64,000 nucleotides of DNA from Rhodococcus sp. AW25M09 (GCF_000333955.1 NZ_CAPS01000081.1:1-64000); one strand, 5' to 3'; numbered from the stretch's first letter, positions 11,022-21,018 are shown. Translations and numbers: made by a program. Notes: generated from the sequence alone by a model not told the origin.

Positions 11022-11061
11022 GCTCAACAAGGTAGTGGAAGCTACCTTGTTGAGCAAGGTA
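11021..11061 (-). promoter_or_regulatory. padR promoter embedded in a palindromic operator
   Basis: The + strand has a perfect 15-bp inverted repeat (11021-11035 with 11042-11056, 6-bp spacer), plus a third copy of the half-site CAAGGTA at 11055-11061 facing TACCTTG at 11043-11049. On the minus strand the same bases read as -35 TTGCTC, 17-nt spacer, -10 TACCTT, then 7 nt to the ATG. Repressor binding would therefore block both boxes, which implies tight autoregulation of a leaderless transcript. Confidence 0.75.
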
Positions 11062-11256
11062 TCGGATGGACCGATTTTCAGCCGGAGAATGAAATGCTGC
11101 AGCCGGCCGGCTCAGACAGTGCGGTCGGAGTCTCTCCACCCACGAACTGTTCGGCGCGGGATTGCCCAGCGTCGACCCTGTCGAGAGACGTACTCCCTTA
11201 GGAGGGTCAGCCTGCGGTCTCGACGTGAACGATGCGTCACGGCGGACCGTGTGGAC

Positions 11257-12108
11257 TCAGAAGGCCCGGCACGACCTGATATCGGACGCGAGGATGGCCT
11301 TGGCACCCAGGTCGGCCAGCTGATCCATGACGTTGTTGTGGACCTTGCGAGAGACCATAGCGCGCACGGCGACCCAGTTGTCGTCCACCATCGGTGCCAG
11401 AGTGGGCGATTCGATTCCCGGGGTGATCTTGACCGCCTCGTCGAGGATCGACTTGGGGCAGTCGTAATCGAGCATCAGATACTGCTGCGCGAAGACGACG
11501 CCTTGCACCCGCGCGATGAGCTGCTTGCGTGCCGAATCGGTGCCCGGGGTCCCTGCACGCTCGATCAGCACGCCCTCCGAATCGCACAGCGATTCACCGA
11601 ACGCCACGAGGTTGTTCTGGCGCAGCGAGCGCCCCGACTCGACGACATCGGCGATCGCGTCGGCGACGCCGAGTTGAATGGAGATCTCCACCGCACCGTC
11701 GAGGCGGATGACCGTGGCCTCCAGCCCTCGGTCGGCCAGGTCTTTGCGCACGAGGTTTGGATAGGAGGTCGCGATGCGCAGTCCGCCCAGATCCTCGGGC
11801 GACCACTGCTTCCCGGCCGGGGCGGCGTAGCGGAAGGTCGACCGACCGAATCCGAGGGCCAGCCGCTCCTCCACCGCAGCGCCCGAATCGAGAGCCAGGT
11901 CGCGTCCGGTGATGCCCAGATCCAGTTGGCCGGATCCGACGTAGATCGCGATGTCCTTGGGGCGGAGGAAGAAGAATTCGACCCCGTTGGCCGGATCGAG
12001 AACCGTCAGGTCCTTCGAGTCGCTTCGACGCCGGTAGCCGGCTTCGCTGAGAATTTCGGCGGCGGACTCGGACAGAGCGCCCTTGTTGGGTACGGCTACA
12101 CGCAGCAT
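11257..12108 (-). CDS. hisG: ATP phosphoribosyltransferase (long form)
   Basis: A 283-residue HisG that catalyses the first histidine step, ATP + PRPP to phosphoribosyl-ATP. The start [12 protein letters not shown] is fixed by GAGGAAAA upstream. The PRPP-binding signature is [12 protein letters not shown] with the preceding [21 protein letters not shown]-terminal regulatory domain for histidine feedback is present (ending [10 protein letters not shown]), as in the M. tuberculosis enzyme of similar length. It follows hisE by 47 bp on the same strand. Confidence 0.96.
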   Translation of the reverse strand: MLRVAVPNKGALSESAAEILSEAGYRRRSDSKDLTVLDPANGVEFFFLRPKDIAIYVGSGQLDLGITGRDLALDSGAAVEERLALGFGRSTFRYAAPAGKQWSPEDLGGLRIATSYPNLVRKDLADRGLEATVIRLDGAVEISIQLGVADAIADVVESGRSLRQNNLVAFGESLCDSEGVLIERAGTPGTDSARKQLIARVQGVVFAQQYLMLDYDCPKSILDEAVKITPGIESPTLAPMVDDNWVAVRAMVSRKVHNNVMDQLADLGAKAILASDIRSCRAF

Positions 12109-12155
12109 GGAGTTTTCCTCGTTCGGTGAGTTCGTGGGAGGGGTACGGGCAGAAC

Positions 12156-12437
12156 TCACAGATGTCGGTAGACGTCCTCGAGCTCGATGCCCCTGCCCAC
12201 CATCATCACCTGGACCCAGTACAAGAGCTGCGAGATTTCCTCGGCCAATGCCTCGTCACTCTCGTGCTCGGCCGCGATCCACACCTCACCGGCTTCTTCG
12301 AGAACCTTCTTGCCCTGAAAATGAACACCCGCGTCCAACGCAGACACGGTGCCCGAACCCTCCGGGCGGGTCTTCGCGCGATCGGTGAGTTCGGCGAACA
12401 GGGAATCGAAAGTCTTCACGGCTGAACATTCTTTCAC
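12156..12437 (-). CDS. hisE: Phosphoribosyl-ATP pyrophosphatase
   Basis: A 93-residue all-alpha NTP pyrophosphatase of the MazG-like fold that carries out the second histidine step, PR-ATP to PR-AMP. Metal-binding acidic residues lie in [16 protein letters not shown]. The GTG at 12437 gives [10 protein letters not shown], the same length and register as mycobacterial HisE (93 residues); a GTG six codons later is possible. The gene forms a unit with hisG and is preceded by the HAD phosphatase gene by 31 bp. Confidence 0.93.
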   Translation of the reverse strand: MKECSAVKTFDSLFAELTDRAKTRPEGSGTVSALDAGVHFQGKKVLEEAGEVWIAAEHESDEALAEEISQLLYWVQVMMVGRGIELEDVYRHL

Positions 12438-12468
12438 GTCGTCACTCAGGGGTACGAATCGGTCGAGA

Positions 12469-13140
12469 TCAGGCTGCCCAGGCCCGCCGAACGTCGTCGG
12501 CGGTGAGACCGACGAGGCCGTCACGAATCGTGTAACCGGGAGCGGACGGCACCGCGATCTCGGAGGGGACCACCAGCACCGGACAGCCTGCGGTGTGCGC
12601 CGACAGCGAGCCGGTCGGCGAATCCTCGACTGCGAGGCACGATGCAACGTCTACTCCGAGCAAGGCGGCACCGCGTAGGTACGGTGCCGGGTGCGGCTTT
12701 CCTGCCTCGACCTCGTCACCGGTGACCGTGATGTCGAAGTACTCACGCCCCAGAGTGTCCAGTGCGCGCTCGACCAGTCCTCGCTCGGTGTTGGTGACCA
12801 GGCCCGTGGACAGACCCATCTCTCGGACGAGAGCGAGAGCGTCCTTGGCACCTGGGCGCCAGGGAATGCCCTCGGCGAACAGGTCTCCGACGCGCGCGGT
12901 CAACCACTCGCGACCCTGGGTCAGATGCTCGTCGGTGACCTCGACCGATGCGTTTGCCAGGACCTTGCGCAAGGCATCCCACATGGAGTTTCCGAGGGTG
13001 CTCTCGCGCACCTCCGCGCTGAGTTCGGTTCCGAGATTCCGGGAATACTCGCCGATGGCCACGTCCCATATCTTCTCGGAATCGAGCAGTGTGCCGTCCA
13101 TGTCCCACAGGACACCCTGCAGGCGAAGTGCACTAGACAT
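12469..13140 (-). CDS. HAD-family phosphatase (beta-phosphoglucomutase-like)
   Basis: A 223-residue HAD hydrolase: motif [12 protein letters not shown] with the nucleophile Asp and general acid Asp, a helical cap, motif II VTNTE, motif [11 protein letters not shown] and motif [10 protein letters not shown]. The subfamily acts on small phosphorylated metabolites. The start at 13140 overlaps the 3' end of metH by 8 bp, so translation is probably coupled to metH. Position between metH and hisE raises the idea of a histidinol-phosphatase-like role, but this is only context. Confidence 0.88.
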   Translation of the reverse strand: MSSALRLQGVLWDMDGTLLDSEKIWDVAIGEYSRNLGTELSAEVRESTLGNSMWDALRKVLANASVEVTDEHLTQGREWLTARVGDLFAEGIPWRPGAKDALALVREMGLSTGLVTNTERGLVERALDTLGREYFDITVTGDEVEAGKPHPAPYLRGAALLGVDVASCLAVEDSPTGSLSAHTAGCPVLVVPSEIAVPSAPGYTIRDGLVGLTADDVRRAWAA

Positions 13141-16100
13141 TGAAGTACTTGGCCTCCGGGTGATGAAGCACGAACGCATCGGTCGACTGCTCGGGGTGAA
13201 GCTGCAATTCCTCGGACAGCTTCACGCCGATCCTCTCGGGTTCGAGAAGGGCTGCAAGTTTGATTCGATCTTCGAGATCGGGGCACGCCCCGTAGCCGAA
13301 CGAGTAACGCGCACCGCGGTATTCGAGTTTGAAGAAGCCCTCCGCCTCGGTGGGATCCTCGGAGGCGACGGAATTGCCGTCGGACAACTTCAGTTCCTCG
13401 CGGACTCGGCGATGCCAGTACTCGGCCAAGGCCTCGGTGAGCTGAACTCCGATTCCGTGCACCTCGAGGTAATCCCGGTAGGCGTCGGCTGCGAACAGCT
13501 CGTTGGCGAAATCGGCGATGGGCTGGCCCATCGTCACCAGATTCATCGGCAGTACATCGACCTGTCCGGAATCGCGTGCAGCCGAACGTGAGCGAACGAA
13601 GTCCGCGATGCAGAGGAATCGATCGCGGTGCTGTCTGGGAAACGTGAATCGGAAACGTTCGGGTGCATCGGGCTCGGGTTCGGTGAGCACGACGACGTCG
13701 TCGCCCTCGGACACCGCCGGGAAGTACCCGTACACCAGCGCGGCGTGCGCGAGGATGCCGTCGGTGCTCAGTCGATCCAGCCAGTACCGCAGGCGCGGTT
13801 TGCCTTCGGATTCCACCAGGTCCTCGTAGGTTGCACCCTCGCCTTTGCGGGCGCCGCGCAGACCCCACTGCCCCAGGAACAGGGCACGCTCGTCCAGCAG
13901 CCCGGAATAGTCGGACAGAGACACGCCCTTGACGATGCGAGTGCCCCAGAACGGCGGTACCGGAATGTCGATGTCGGCAGCGACATCGGATCGTTCGGGC
14001 ACGACGACCGGAGCCTCTTCGGCCTTGCGCTTCTCGGCGATCCGCTTGGAGCGCTCGTGGCGTTCCTTGCGCTCGGCGGTCTTGGCTTTCGCTTCGAGTG
14101 CCTCGGGACTGTCGGGCGCCGGTCCGCCGCCACGCTTGGTGGTCATGATGGTGTCCATCAGCCGCAGGCCCTCGAAAGCGTCACGCGCATAATGCACGTC
14201 ACCTTCGTAGACCTCCTGCAGATCGTTCTCGACATACGACCGCGTCAGTGCCGCTCCGCCCAAGAGAACCGGGAATTGCTCCGCCACTCCCCTGGAGTTG
14301 AGTTCGATCAGGTTGTCCTTCATCACCACGGTCGACTTCACCAGCAACCCGGACATGCCGATCACATCGGCACGCTTGTCGATCGCGGCTTCGAGAATGG
14401 TCGAAATCGGTTGCTTGATACCGAGATTGACGACCTCGTAGCCGTTGTTGCTCAGGATGATGTCGACGAGGTTCTTGCCGATGTCGTGCACGTCGCCCTT
14501 GACGGTACCGAGCACGATGCGGCCCTTGCCGTCGTCGTCGGTTGCTTCCATGTGCGGTTCGAGATACGCCACCGCGGCCTTCATCACCTCGGCTGAGGCG
14601 AGCACGAACGGTAGCTGCATCTGGCCGGAGCCGAACAGCTCGCCGACGGTCTTCATGCCCGAGAGCAACGTCTCGTTGATGATCGCCAGCGGCGGCTTCT
14701 CGGTCATAGCAGAGTCGAGATCGGCGTCGAGGCCGTTGCGCTCCCCGTCCACGATGCGGCGTTCGAGACGCTCGAACAACGGCAGTCGGCCCAGTTCCTC
14801 GGCGCGCGACTCTCGCGCCGACGCCGCGGAGACGCCCTCGAACAACTGCATGAGCTTCTGCAGCGGGTCGTAGCCTTCGGCACGACGGTCGTACACCAGA
14901 TCCAGGGCCGTCTCGCGCTGCTCGTCGGGGATCTTGTTCATCGGCAGAATCTTGGAGGCATGCACGATCGCCGTATCGAGACCGGCCTGGGTGCACTCGT
15001 GAAGGAAGACCGAGTTCAGGACTTGACGCGCAGCCGGATTGAGGCCGAACGAGATGTTGGACAGTCCGAGGGTGGTGTGCACCTTCGGGTACTTTTCCTT
15101 GAGCTGGCGAATCGCCTCGATGGTCTCGATGCCGTCGCGGCGCACCTCTTCCTGCCCCGTCGAGATCGGGAAGGTGAGGGTGTCCACGATGATGTCCTCG
15201 TGGCGCAGGCCCCAGTTCTCGGTGATGTCGGTGATCAACCGATCCGCGACGCGCACCTTCCATTCGGCCGTGCGAGCCTGTCCCTCTTCGTCGATGGTCA
15301 GTGCGACGACCGCGGCACCGTGCTCTTTGACCAGACGCATGATCTTCTGGAACCGCGAGTCGGGACCGTCGCCGTCCTCGTAGTTGACGGAGTTGACCGC
15401 GCTGCGTCCACCGAGATGCTCCAAACCGGCTTCGAGAACGGCAGGTTCGGTGGAGTCGAGCATGATCGGCAGTGTGGACGCAGTCGCCAAACGACTGGCC
15501 AGTGCCGACATATCGGCTGCCCCGTCGCGGCCGACGTAGTCGATGTTCAGATCGAGCATGTGGGCACCGTCGCGAGTCTGGTCCTTGGCGATGTCGAGGC
15601 ACTTGTCGTAGTCCTCGGCCAACATCGCATCGCGAAATGCTCTCGACCCGTTGGAGTTCGTCCGCTCACCGATCATGAGGATGCTGGCATCCTGCTCGAA
15701 CGGGACGGCGCTGTACAGCGAGGAGACACCCGGCTCCGGTGCAGGCCGACGTTCGAGCTTCGTCGCTCCGTGGACCATGTCGGCCACCTGGCGAATGTGC
15801 TCGGGCGTGGTACCGCAACAACCGCCGACCAGGGCGAGGCCGTATTCGCCTACGAAACCACTCAGGGCTGCGGCCAGTTCGGGGGCGGTCAGCGGGTACT
15901 CGGCACCGTTGGCGCCGAGCGTCGGCAGACCGGCATTGGGCATCACCGACACCGGCAAGCGCGAATGCTTGGACAGGTGGCGCAGGTGCTCGCTCATCTC
16001 GGCCGGCCCGGTGGCGCAGTTGAGGCCGATCATGTCGATGCCGAGCGGCTCGAGTGCGGTGAGCGCCGCCCCGATCTCACTGCCGACGAGCATCGCGCCC

Positions 16101-16702
16101 GTCGTCTCGACGGTCACGTGGGTGATGATCGGAATACGAACACCGAGCTTGTCCATCGCATGCTGACTGCCGATGATCGCGGCCTTGACCTGCAGCAAGT
16201 CCTGGCAGGTCTCGACCAGGATGGCGTCGGCACCGCCGTCGATCATGCCGAGGGCGGCTTCGGTGTACGCGTCACGCAATCGGGCGAAGGGAGCATGGCC
16301 GAGGGTGGGCAGCTTCGTTCCCGGGCCCATCGAGCCCAGCACGTAGCGATCCATCCCGTCACGTCCCGGGCCCATCTCGTCCGCGGTGTCACGTGCGATG
16401 CGAGTGCCCTTCTCCGCGAGCTCGCGGATTCGGTCCTCGATGTCGTAATCGGCCAGGTTGGGCAGATTGCACCCGAAGGTGTTGGTTTCCACGGCATCGG
16501 CTCCGGCTGCGAAGTACTCGCGGTGTATCTCGCGCAGAACGTCGGGGCGGGTGTCGTTGAGTATCTCGTTGCATCCCTCGAGACCGATGAAGTCATCGAG
16601 CGTCAGGTTGGCATCCTGGAGCATCGTGCCCATCGCGCCGTCGCCGATGACCACGCGACGAGAAATCGCATCGAGCAGACTGGGCTTGTGTTCAGCGGGC
16701 AT
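13133..16702 (-). CDS. metH: Cobalamin-dependent methionine synthase
   Basis: About 1189 residues, with the four MetH modules in order: homocysteine-binding barrel with the zinc cysteines GLNCATGPAEM and LVGGCCGTTPEHI; pterin-binding barrel starting MIGERTNSNGSRAFR; B12 domain with KGDVHDIGKNLVDI (DxHxxG, His is the cobalt ligand); and the C-terminal AdoMet reactivation domain. It methylates homocysteine using methyl-THF. The ATG at 16702 is preferred over a GTG one codon earlier because of the -10 spacing. The leader is absent, so there is no room for a B12 riboswitch. Confidence 0.97.
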   Translation of the reverse strand: MPAEHKPSLLDAISRRVVIGDGAMGTMLQDANLTLDDFIGLEGCNEILNDTRPDVLREIHREYFAAGADAVETNTFGCNLPNLADYDIEDRIRELAEKGTRIARDTADEMGPGRDGMDRYVLGSMGPGTKLPTLGHAPFARLRDAYTEAALGMIDGGADAILVETCQDLLQVKAAIIGSQHAMDKLGVRIPIITHVTVETTGAMLVGSEIGAALTALEPLGIDMIGLNCATGPAEMSEHLRHLSKHSRLPVSVMPNAGLPTLGANGAEYPLTAPELAAALSGFVGEYGLALVGGCCGTTPEHIRQVADMVHGATKLERRPAPEPGVSSLYSAVPFEQDASILMIGERTNSNGSRAFRDAMLAEDYDKCLDIAKDQTRDGAHMLDLNIDYVGRDGAADMSALASRLATASTLPIMLDSTEPAVLEAGLEHLGGRSAVNSVNYEDGDGPDSRFQKIMRLVKEHGAAVVALTIDEEGQARTAEWKVRVADRLITDITENWGLRHEDIIVDTLTFPISTGQEEVRRDGIETIEAIRQLKEKYPKVHTTLGLSNISFGLNPAARQVLNSVFLHECTQAGLDTAIVHASKILPMNKIPDEQRETALDLVYDRRAEGYDPLQKLMQLFEGVSAASARESRAEELGRLPLFERLERRIVDGERNGLDADLDSAMTEKPPLAIINETLLSGMKTVGELFGSGQMQLPFVLASAEVMKAAVAYLEPHMEATDDDGKGRIVLGTVKGDVHDIGKNLVDIILSNNGYEVVNLGIKQPISTILEAAIDKRADVIGMSGLLVKSTVVMKDNLIELNSRGVAEQFPVLLGGAALTRSYVENDLQEVYEGDVHYARDAFEGLRLMDTIMTTKRGGGPAPDSPEALEAKAKTAERKERHERSKRIAEKRKAEEAPVVVPERSDVAADIDIPVPPFWGTRIVKGVSLSDYSGLLDERALFLGQWGLRGARKGEGATYEDLVESEGKPRLRYWLDRLSTDGILAHAALVYGYFPAVSEGDDVVVLTEPEPDAPERFRFTFPRQHRDRFLCIADFVRSRSAARDSGQVDVLPMNLVTMGQPIADFANELFAADAYRDYLEVHGIGVQLTEALAEYWHRRVREELKLSDGNSVASEDPTEAEGFFKLEYRGARYSFGYGACPDLEDRIKLAALLEPERIGVKLSEELQLHPEQSTDAFVLHHPEAKYFNV

Positions 16703-16708
16703 CACTAC

Positions 16709-16746
16709 AGAGTAGTGGGCACCGGACTCGGCACGGGTCGTAGGCT
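16709..16746. promoter_or_regulatory. Divergent leaderless -10 boxes for metH and the PAC2 gene
   Basis: Minus strand: TACTCT (16709-16714) with 6 nt to the metH ATG. Plus strand: TAGGCT (16741-16746) with 6 nt to the GTG at 16753. The two promoters share a gap of only 50 bp. Confidence 0.6.
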
Positions 16747-16752
16747 GTCGTG

Positions 16753-17784
16753 GTGAGTCCCCGAAACCTCGATGACCAGTCCCCGAACGACGACGGTTCC
16801 GAAAATCCCGACATTTCAGGTGCCGATACGGATGCGCCTGTGGATGCCGCCCTGATCGAGGCCGTCAACGACGCTGTGGCCAACGCCACAGATCGTCACG
16901 AACCCGAGTTCGACGACGTGGACGAGGACATTCCCGACTTGCGTTCGCCCATCCTGGTGGCCGCCTTCGAGGGTTGGAACGATGCCGGCGACGCCGCGAG
17001 CGGCGCGATCGAGCATCTCGAACTGATCTGGGATGCCAGCCCCTTGGCCGAGCTGGACTCCGAGGACTACTACGACTACCAGGTCAATCGGCCGACCGTG
17101 CGCCAGGTCGATGGTGTCACCCGCGAGATCGAGTGGCCGTCCACCCGGCTCTCGGTCTGCTCACCTCCGGGCAGTGAACGTGATGTGGTCCTACTGCGCG
17201 GCATCGAACCGAACATGCGGTGGCGCAGCTTCTGCGACGATCTGCTCGAATTCGTCGAACAGCTCGGCGTCGAGACCGTCGTCATTCTGGGGGCTCTGCT
17301 GGCAGACACCCCGCACACCAGGCCGGTCCCGGTCACCGGCACCGCTTACAGCACGGAGTCGGCCGAGCAGTTCAACCTCGAACAGACCCGATACGAGGGC
17401 CCGACGGGGATCACCGGCGTGTTGCAGGACGAATGTGTCAAGGCCGGAGTGCCCGCGGTGTCCTTCTGGGCTGCTGTGCCGCACTACGTTTCGCAGCCGC
17501 CGAATCCCAAGGCCACCGTGGCGCTGCTGCAGCGGGTCGAGGATGTCTTGGACATAGAGGTACCCCTCGGCGAGCTGCCCACCCAGGCGGAGGAATGGGA
17601 GGAGGCGGTGAGCGAGATGACCAAAGAAGACGAAGAGATCAGCGAATACGTGCGCAGCCTCGAAGAGCGCGGAGACGCCGAGGTGGACATGTCCGACGCG
17701 ATCGCCAAGATCGACGGTGACGCCATCGCGGCCGAATTCGAGAAGTATCTCCGGCGACGCGGCCCGGGCAACTTCGGATTGTGA
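16753..17784 (+). CDS. PAC2 family protein
   Basis: A protein of about 343 residues with an acidic N-terminal tail (about 60 residues, Asp/Glu-rich) followed by the PAC2 domain (LVAAFEGWNDAGDAA...), the fold seen in the archaeal/eukaryotic proteasome assembly chaperone 2. The C-terminus has a charged helical segment (AEEWEEAVSEMTKEDEEISEY, about 275-300). The function in actinobacteria is unknown; homologues (Rv2125) are conserved next to metH. Proximity to proteasome genes in this window is suggestive only. A GTG one codon upstream is also in frame. Confidence 0.85.
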   Translation: MSPRNLDDQSPNDDGSENPDISGADTDAPVDAALIEAVNDAVANATDRHEPEFDDVDEDIPDLRSPILVAAFEGWNDAGDAASGAIEHLELIWDASPLAELDSEDYYDYQVNRPTVRQVDGVTREIEWPSTRLSVCSPPGSERDVVLLRGIEPNMRWRSFCDDLLEFVEQLGVETVVILGALLADTPHTRPVPVTGTAYSTESAEQFNLEQTRYEGPTGITGVLQDECVKAGVPAVSFWAAVPHYVSQPPNPKATVALLQRVEDVLDIEVPLGELPTQAEEWEEAVSEMTKEDEEISEYVRSLEERGDAEVDMSDAIAKIDGDAIAAEFEKYLRRRGPGNFGL

Positions 17785-17885
17785 CTCGATCGCACCGCGG
17801 AGAACGGTGGCCGGTGAGGTCTTTCTGATGCCGACGTAACGTCACCGCAGCGGTGGCGTCACCCCGACACCGGAACCTCGTGGGT

Positions 17886-18233
17886 ATGGCCAGCACACCG
17901 CGATTTCTGCAAGGCGTCTTCTCCTTCACCGGCAACGGTCTGGACAAGCCGGAGTTGATAGACCCGAGCTCGAGCTTCGTCGTCCCCGAGGGTGTGATGG
18001 CGCAGCCGCTGTATTTTCGCGGCGGAAATTCGAGCGACGAGCTGGTGGTCGTGACCTTGCTGCGCGACGGCAGCGCGATGCGCATCTTCCCGATAGGTGC
18101 CAAGAGCGGCGTCAACATCCCGCTGCGGGTGGTCGAGGACGTCGACCCGGACACCGTGCTCTCGCTGGTCGTTGCGGCCCCTGCCGGAACCACCGGAGAG
18201 GTCGTCGTCGATTTCGGTCTGGTGCTGATCTGA
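17886..18233 (+). CDS. Conserved small protein of the nirBD operon, unknown function
   Basis: A 115-residue soluble protein with no motif I recognise; it is rich in beta-strand-like segments (RIFPIGAKSGVNIPLRVVED, TGEVVVDFGLVLI) and lacks cysteines and membrane segments. The stop and the nirB start share one base (TGATG), so it is translationally coupled to nirB and probably contributes to nitrite assimilation. An in-frame ATG 11 codons upstream (17853) is possible; ATG 17886 gives the more family-like start MASTPRFLQG. The region just upstream has inverted GTCACC/GGTGGC elements that may be regulatory. Confidence 0.7.
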   Translation: MASTPRFLQGVFSFTGNGLDKPELIDPSSSFVVPEGVMAQPLYFRGGNSSDELVVVTLLRDGSAMRIFPIGAKSGVNIPLRVVEDVDPDTVLSLVVAAPAGTTGEVVVDFGLVLI

Positions 18234-20722
18234 TGGCTCCGCGTAGACAGCGGATGGTGGTGGTCGGCAACGGAATGGCCGGTGCCCGCACGGTAGAGCA
18301 GATCCTCGAGCGCGGTGGCAGCTCGCTGTTCGACATCACGATGATCGGCGACGAACCGTACGGCAACTACAACCGCATCATGCTCTCGCACGTGTTGTCC
18401 GGTGAAGCCACCGTCGACGACGAGGATCTGATTCTCAATCCGATGAGTTGGTACAGCGACAACGGTGTCACTCTGCATGCCGGAGATCGCGCGATCTCGT
18501 TGGACCGGTTCGCCAAGACCGTGGTCTGCGAGAGCGGTCGATCCGTCGACTACGACGTACTGATCATCGCCACCGGCAGTAACACTTTCTTCCCGAACAT
18601 GGACGGTCTACGAGAATCCGACGGCAGGCTCGCTCGCGGGGTGTTCGGATTCCGCACGATCGCCGATACGAACGGCATGCTGCAGATGGCGCAGTCGCGA
18701 GACGACGTCTCCGCTGTCGTCATCGGCGGCGGACTCCTCGGACTCGAAGCCGCGTACGGGCTACGTACACAAGGTCTCGAGGTGAACGTGGTGCACTCCC
18801 CCGGCCATCTGATGAACCAGCAACTCGACGAACGCGGTGGACGCGTCCTGCGGAACAAGATCGAGTCGCTCGGCGTCGGAGTCCACACCTCCAAGCGGAC
18901 CACCTCGGTGATGCGATCGGAGGACGGTGTCGTCACCGGCGTGGGGTTCAACGACGGAACCACGCTCGACGCGGACATGGTCGTCGTCACCGCAGGTATC
19001 CGTCCCAGTGTGGATTTAGCTCGCGGGGGTGGACTGGTGATCGAACGGGGAATCGTCGTCGACGACCAACTGCGCTGCGAGGACGAGGGGTCGATCTATG
19101 CCGTCGGCGAATGCTGTCAGCATCGCGGCGAGGTCTACGGCCTCGTTGCACCGTTGTGGGAGCAGGCCGCGGTGTTGGCCGACGTACTCACGGGCACGAA
19201 TCCGGCTGCGGCGTACCACGGTTCCCGTCTGACCACCAAGCTCAAGGTGGCCGGCGTCGACGTCGCCTCGATGGGTATCACCGCGCCCGAACGTGACGAC
19301 GACGAGTTCGTCCAGTTCTACGAACCGCGAACCGGCACGTACAAGTCGGTCATCGTCCGGGGCAACAGACTCGTCGGTGCCACGCTGCTCGGCGACATCT
19401 CCAAGGCCAACTTTCTGACCCAAGCGTTCGACGAGAAAGTGCCCTTGCCCGACGAGCGCATCAGCATGTTGTTCGACATGGGAACGCCCTCTGCGGCAAC
19501 AGGAGCCGCCGAGCTGGCCGACGACGTCCAGGTGTGCAACTGCAACGGGGTCACCAAAGGTGCCATCGTCGCCTGCGTGCATGCGGGAGCGAAGAATCTC
19601 GGCGACGTCACCGCCAAGACCCGCGCGGGCAAGGGGTGTGGGTCGTGCAAGGGACTGGTTCAGGACATCATCGCGTGCGCAGCAGGCGGTGCCGTCGAGA
19701 CCGACCCGACCGCCGACTGGTACGTACCGTGCATTCCGATGACCAAACCCGAACTGATCGAAGCCGTTCGAGCGCAGGAGCTCCGAGCGGTCTCCGCGGT
19801 GTTCACGGCATTGGCAACCGACGGCCGCGAGGACGCTGCAGCCAAGATGCCGCTGGCATCGCTGTTGCGGACCGTCTGGGGTCCGGATTGGGTCGACGAA
19901 CGCGGTGCGCTGTTCATCAACGACCGAGTGCACGCCAACATCCAACGGGACGGCACCTTCTCGGTGGTACCGCAGATGAAGGGCGGCGTCACCACCCCGG
20001 ATCAGCTGCGAAAAATTGCCGATGTCGCAGACAAGTACCACGTACCGCTGGTCAAGGTCACCGGTGGACAACGTATCGACCTGCTCGGGATAAAGAAAGA
20101 AGACCTGCCGCATGTCTGGGGCGATCTGGACATGCCGTCGGGTTTCGCATACGGCAAGAGCATGCGCACGGTGAAAACCTGTGTGGGCAGCGACTTCTGC
20201 CGCTTCGGCCTGGGCGACTCGACCGCATTGGGCATCGCCCTGGAAGACCGATTCCAGGGATTGGAGACCCCGGCGAAATTGAAGCTCGCGGTCGCCGGGT
20301 GTCCCCGCAACTGCTCGGAAGCGCTCTGCAAGGACTTCGGTGTGGTTTCGGTGGGCGAGAACAAATGGGAGATCTACGTCGGCGGTGCGGCAGGCGCACA
20401 CATCCGCAAGGGCGATCTACTGGCCACCGTGACGGGGGCCGAGGAGGTTCTGACCGTGGCAGGCAGGTTCATTCAGCACTACCGCGAGAACGCTCAGTGG
20501 CTCGAGCGAACGTACGCGTGGGTTCCGCGTGTCGGCCTGGAGGAACTGCAGAGCGTGCTGATCGACGACCGTGACGGCATAGTGGCCGGACTCGACGAGC
20601 GGATGCACGCCGCTGTCGAGCGATTCGTCGACCCGTGGCAGGACCGCGCAGCGCCGAAGTCACCTGCGCAGTTCAAGCCGTCGCTGCCTCTGCTTCCGCT
20701 ACCTCAGGTGCCGGTCCGATGA
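18233..20722 (+). CDS. nirB: Assimilatory nitrite reductase (NADH), large subunit
   Basis: An 829-residue NirB. Order: FAD-binding domain (VVVGNGMAGARTVEQI) and NADH domain (AVVIGGGLLGLEAAYGL); BFD-like [2Fe-2S] domain with CNCNGVTKGAI and GCGSCKG; nitrite/sulfite reductase ferredoxin-like and siroheme domains with the siroheme/4Fe-4S cysteines CVGSDFC and CPRNC. It reduces nitrite to ammonium in the cytoplasm with six electrons from NADH. The only partner in the window is NirD; nitrate reductase and transporter genes are not here. Confidence 0.96.
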   Translation: MAPRRQRMVVVGNGMAGARTVEQILERGGSSLFDITMIGDEPYGNYNRIMLSHVLSGEATVDDEDLILNPMSWYSDNGVTLHAGDRAISLDRFAKTVVCESGRSVDYDVLIIATGSNTFFPNMDGLRESDGRLARGVFGFRTIADTNGMLQMAQSRDDVSAVVIGGGLLGLEAAYGLRTQGLEVNVVHSPGHLMNQQLDERGGRVLRNKIESLGVGVHTSKRTTSVMRSEDGVVTGVGFNDGTTLDADMVVVTAGIRPSVDLARGGGLVIERGIVVDDQLRCEDEGSIYAVGECCQHRGEVYGLVAPLWEQAAVLADVLTGTNPAAAYHGSRLTTKLKVAGVDVASMGITAPERDDDEFVQFYEPRTGTYKSVIVRGNRLVGATLLGDISKANFLTQAFDEKVPLPDERISMLFDMGTPSAATGAAELADDVQVCNCNGVTKGAIVACVHAGAKNLGDVTAKTRAGKGCGSCKGLVQDIIACAAGGAVETDPTADWYVPCIPMTKPELIEAVRAQELRAVSAVFTALATDGREDAAAKMPLASLLRTVWGPDWVDERGALFINDRVHANIQRDGTFSVVPQMKGGVTTPDQLRKIADVADKYHVPLVKVTGGQRIDLLGIKKEDLPHVWGDLDMPSGFAYGKSMRTVKTCVGSDFCRFGLGDSTALGIALEDRFQGLETPAKLKLAVAGCPRNCSEALCKDFGVVSVGENKWEIYVGGAAGAHIRKGDLLATVTGAEEVLTVAGRFIQHYRENAQWLERTYAWVPRVGLEELQSVLIDDRDGIVAGLDERMHAAVERFVDPWQDRAAPKSPAQFKPSLPLLPLPQVPVR

Positions 20723-21018
20723 GCGTGCCGGTGGGTGCTCTGGAGGACCTGACGCCTGGCGAGGGACGGGCCTACGTCGTGGACGGCAAGCAGGTTGCGG
20801 TGTTCCTGCTCAGCGACGGCTCGGTGCGGGCGATGGACGCCGTCTGCCCGCACAAGGGCGGGCCCCTGGCAGACGGTCAGATCGACGGATCCATCGTCGT
20901 GTGCCCGCTGCATCAGTACACCTTCTCGCTCGACGACGGCACCTGCCCCAGCGGCATCGACTCGGTGCGCACCTACCCCGCCACAGTGGTGGACGGAAAA
21001 GTGACCGTGGAGTTGTAG
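20719..21018 (+). CDS. nirD: Nitrite reductase (NADH), small subunit, Rieske-type
   Basis: A 99-residue NirD with a Rieske fold. Unlike many enterobacterial NirD proteins it keeps the cluster ligands: CPHKGGPL and, about 16 residues on, CPLHQYTF. It binds NirB and may pass electrons to the siroheme. ATG at 20719 overlaps the nirB stop (ATGA). It is the last gene of the nitrite operon; after it come a tandem repeat and the Jet operon. Confidence 0.93.
   Translation: MSVPVGALEDLTPGEGRAYVVDGKQVAVFLLSDGSVRAMDAVCPHKGGPLADGQIDGSIVVCPLHQYTFSLDDGTCPSGIDSVRTYPATVVDGKVTVEL

Noticed and set aside
16703-16752. Cobalamin riboswitch before metH
   Set aside because: The gap to the divergent gene is only about 50 bp and the transcript appears leaderless, so there is no room for a riboswitch.
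14960-16756. A 598-codon + strand open frame opposite metH
   Set aside because: Shadow of metH; no start signal.
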